A stretch of 64,000 nucleotides of DNA from Apiospora phragmitis. Its lineage: Eukaryota; Ascomycota; Sordariomycetes; Amphisphaeriales; Apiosporaceae. The notes beneath the pieces were generated by a model, which worked only from the letters and a program-made list of their open reading frames with translations, ran no database searches and had not been told where the DNA came from. The translations under genes and the position numbers were made by a program. Below, in pieces: positions 62,930 through 64,000 of the stretch (positions within the stretch are counted from its first letter, which is position 1; the number at the start of each line of letters is the position of its first letter). The stretch lies in the NCBI GenBank assembly GCA_038363925.1, contig JAQQWL010000006.1, forward strand, positions 4,134,501 through 4,198,500, given 5' to 3'.

Positions 62930-64000
62930 TCTAATAAGTACGCGTATTATACCCGGGCTCGCGTAAATTCTATAGCGTTATAAGCATATCTTAAACGTTC
63001 TCGTACGACCACTTTTTTAACGCGATTCGTTTTATAACTATTTATTAACGTCCCTTTAAAACTATAAATCTTTTCTAGTTTATATACGAAGTAATACTTT
63101 ATCTTATAGCCGTTTCTTTTTCGTACGGCGGCGCCGGCTAAGCATCTTATTTACCTTTCGAAGTATCGCGTTCTTACCTTTTAAAAGAATAACTCGGTAT
63201 ATAATATACGTTATAACTTTTACGATCTAGTTAAAATTAGTTAAAATAAACGTCGAAAAGCTATTTTAATACCGTATAATATGGTTTCGAACGTATTCGG
63301 TTTAAGATTAGGCCTTAATCGGGTTATTTAAGGTTTTTAATTCTTAAAAAAAAATAGGCCGGAAAATATCCTAAAAGTATTAAAGTACGTAGCTTTATAT
63401 CTAACTATAAAATAATATATTCCGGATCGTACGGAATAAGTCCTATCTTTCGAAAGCCTCCTCGTATATTCGAAACGGTAAAAATCGCCTGGAACGCTTT
63501 TAAAAATATTAATAGGAAGTCCTCCTTTAAGATATAAGTAATATGCGCCCGTATAAAATATTTAATTTCTTTCCTATACGCCCTTTTTAATATACGAAAA
63601 CAGCCGACATTAAGAGGTTAAAACTTATATAACGAATAAGAAAGTATATAAAATATAATAATCGAATTCTTTTTATAATAAAGCTCGAAAGCTATCGAGT
63701 AGTAACTTTCGTAACCGTTTAGAACTAAGAGGCGATAATAACCCTTCGTATAAAACTTAGTATATTAATTAAAGTATCGAATTTAATCCTCGCCTCTTTT
63801 ATTCGTAGTCCAGGTATTTTTAATAATTACGATTACCTAATCCTTCGGTAATAAACTGTTTTTATACTAAGAAGAAAAGTGCGTTTTCCTAGCAAAAATA
63901 ATATACGGAAGGATAGCATAACCGTGTAATCCGACACCCTAAATAACTATAACCTATTCCCGGTTCCTTTACTATATTACCCTAGGCCTTCCGCGTCGAT
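62930..64000 (-). mobile_element. Fot1/pogo-type DDE transposase remnant, 5' end outside the window
   Basis: Read on the minus strand from 64000 downward, and through stops, the sequence keeps the order of a Fot1/pogo DDE transposase. It passes HGYAIPPYIIFARKTHFSS (about 63915-63860), RLLVLNGYESYYS (about 63735-63697), NVGCFRILKRAYRKEIK (about 63610-63560), IRAHITYILKEDFL and IRGGFRKIGLIPYDPEYI (about 63480-63430), then a basic tail RRRRTKKKRL near 63130. The catalytic Asp expected in the LLxLDGHES-type motif is Asn here, the change RIP makes. The N-terminal HTH half lies beyond the window. Inactive. Confidence 0.8.

Larger units (their letters stand above)
54420..64000. repeat. RIP-mutated AT-rich repeat island
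   Basis: From about 54420 to the window end the composition changes sharply. Long stretches contain almost no CA or TG dinucleotides while TA is very frequent and CG is kept (for example the 60 bases at 56881-56940 have neither CA nor TG). That is the signature of repeat-induced point mutation (C to T in CpA, and G to A on the other strand). No long open frame survives, as expected. It contains the copia element and the transposase remnant listed separately; the flanks 54420-54981 and 61969-62400 may belong to an older element into which the copia element inserted. Confidence 0.92.

Noticed and set aside
54420..64000. CRISPR array, centromere or mitochondrial insertion as explanation of the AT-rich block
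   Set aside because: No spaced short repeats, no mitochondrial gene order; retrotransposon and transposase remnants with RIP signature explain it.

Overview
This window looks like a scaffold end of a filamentous ascomycete (Pezizomycotina, probably a sordariomycete-type fungus). The evidence is short introns (56 to 122 bases, mostly GTRNGT donors and YAG acceptors), a Zn2Cys6 regulator, PTH11-like rhodopsin-fold receptors, a CYP55-type P450, a DUF4470 protein, a Candida antarctica lipase B-like remnant, and an AT-rich block mutated in the way repeat-induced point mutation (RIP) does it.

Layout. 1-2.4 kb: nothing supportable. 2.4-9 kb: a Zn2Cys6 transcription factor, a PTH11-like receptor and a DJ-1/PfpI enzyme. 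9-17 kb: gene-poor, with weak Cys-rich and membrane-protein remnants, a 214-bp MITE with perfect TA target duplications (14.29-14.50 kb) and a dead lipase fragment. 17.2-23 kb: a redox patch with a CYP65-like P450, a GMC oxidoreductase, a truncated berberine-bridge-type oxidoreductase and a fungal protein of unknown function. 23.2-26.3 kb: a large minus-strand protein with five evenly spaced four-cysteine modules. 29.9-33.3 kb: a complete Cdc4-type F-box/WD40 gene. 35.3-36.6 kb: a complete CYP55 (P450nor) gene. 37.0-38.8 kb: a complete seven-exon PTH11-like receptor. 40.5-42.5 kb: a complete five-exon GMC oxidoreductase. 43.6-47.5 kb: an SDR and a DUF4470 gene. 48.7-51.1 kb: a large AAA+ ATPase. 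52.4-54.2 kb: two genes of unknown function. 54.4-64 kb: a RIP-mutated island holding a full-length 6,982-bp Ty1/copia element with two 207-bp LTRs, then a Fot1/pogo-type transposase remnant on the minus strand that runs off the window.

The main theme is gene integrity. Many accessory genes (regulator, first receptor, CYP65-like P450, first GMC, BBE-like, SDR, DUF4470, AAA+, the 52-kb gene) carry otherwise well-kept protein sequence broken by single-base gains or losses, nearly all in short homopolymer runs. The genes between about 23 and 42.5 kb are largely unbroken. Either this is a draft with homopolymer errors, or the accessory genes are decaying. The lipase remnant, with an in-frame stop and a lost C-terminal half, is a genuine pseudogene in either case.

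How genes may work together: the P450, GMC and BBE-like enzymes at 17-22 kb, and the GMC and SDR at 40-45 kb, resemble tailoring enzymes of secondary metabolism. No backbone synthase is present, so a biosynthetic cluster is not demonstrated.
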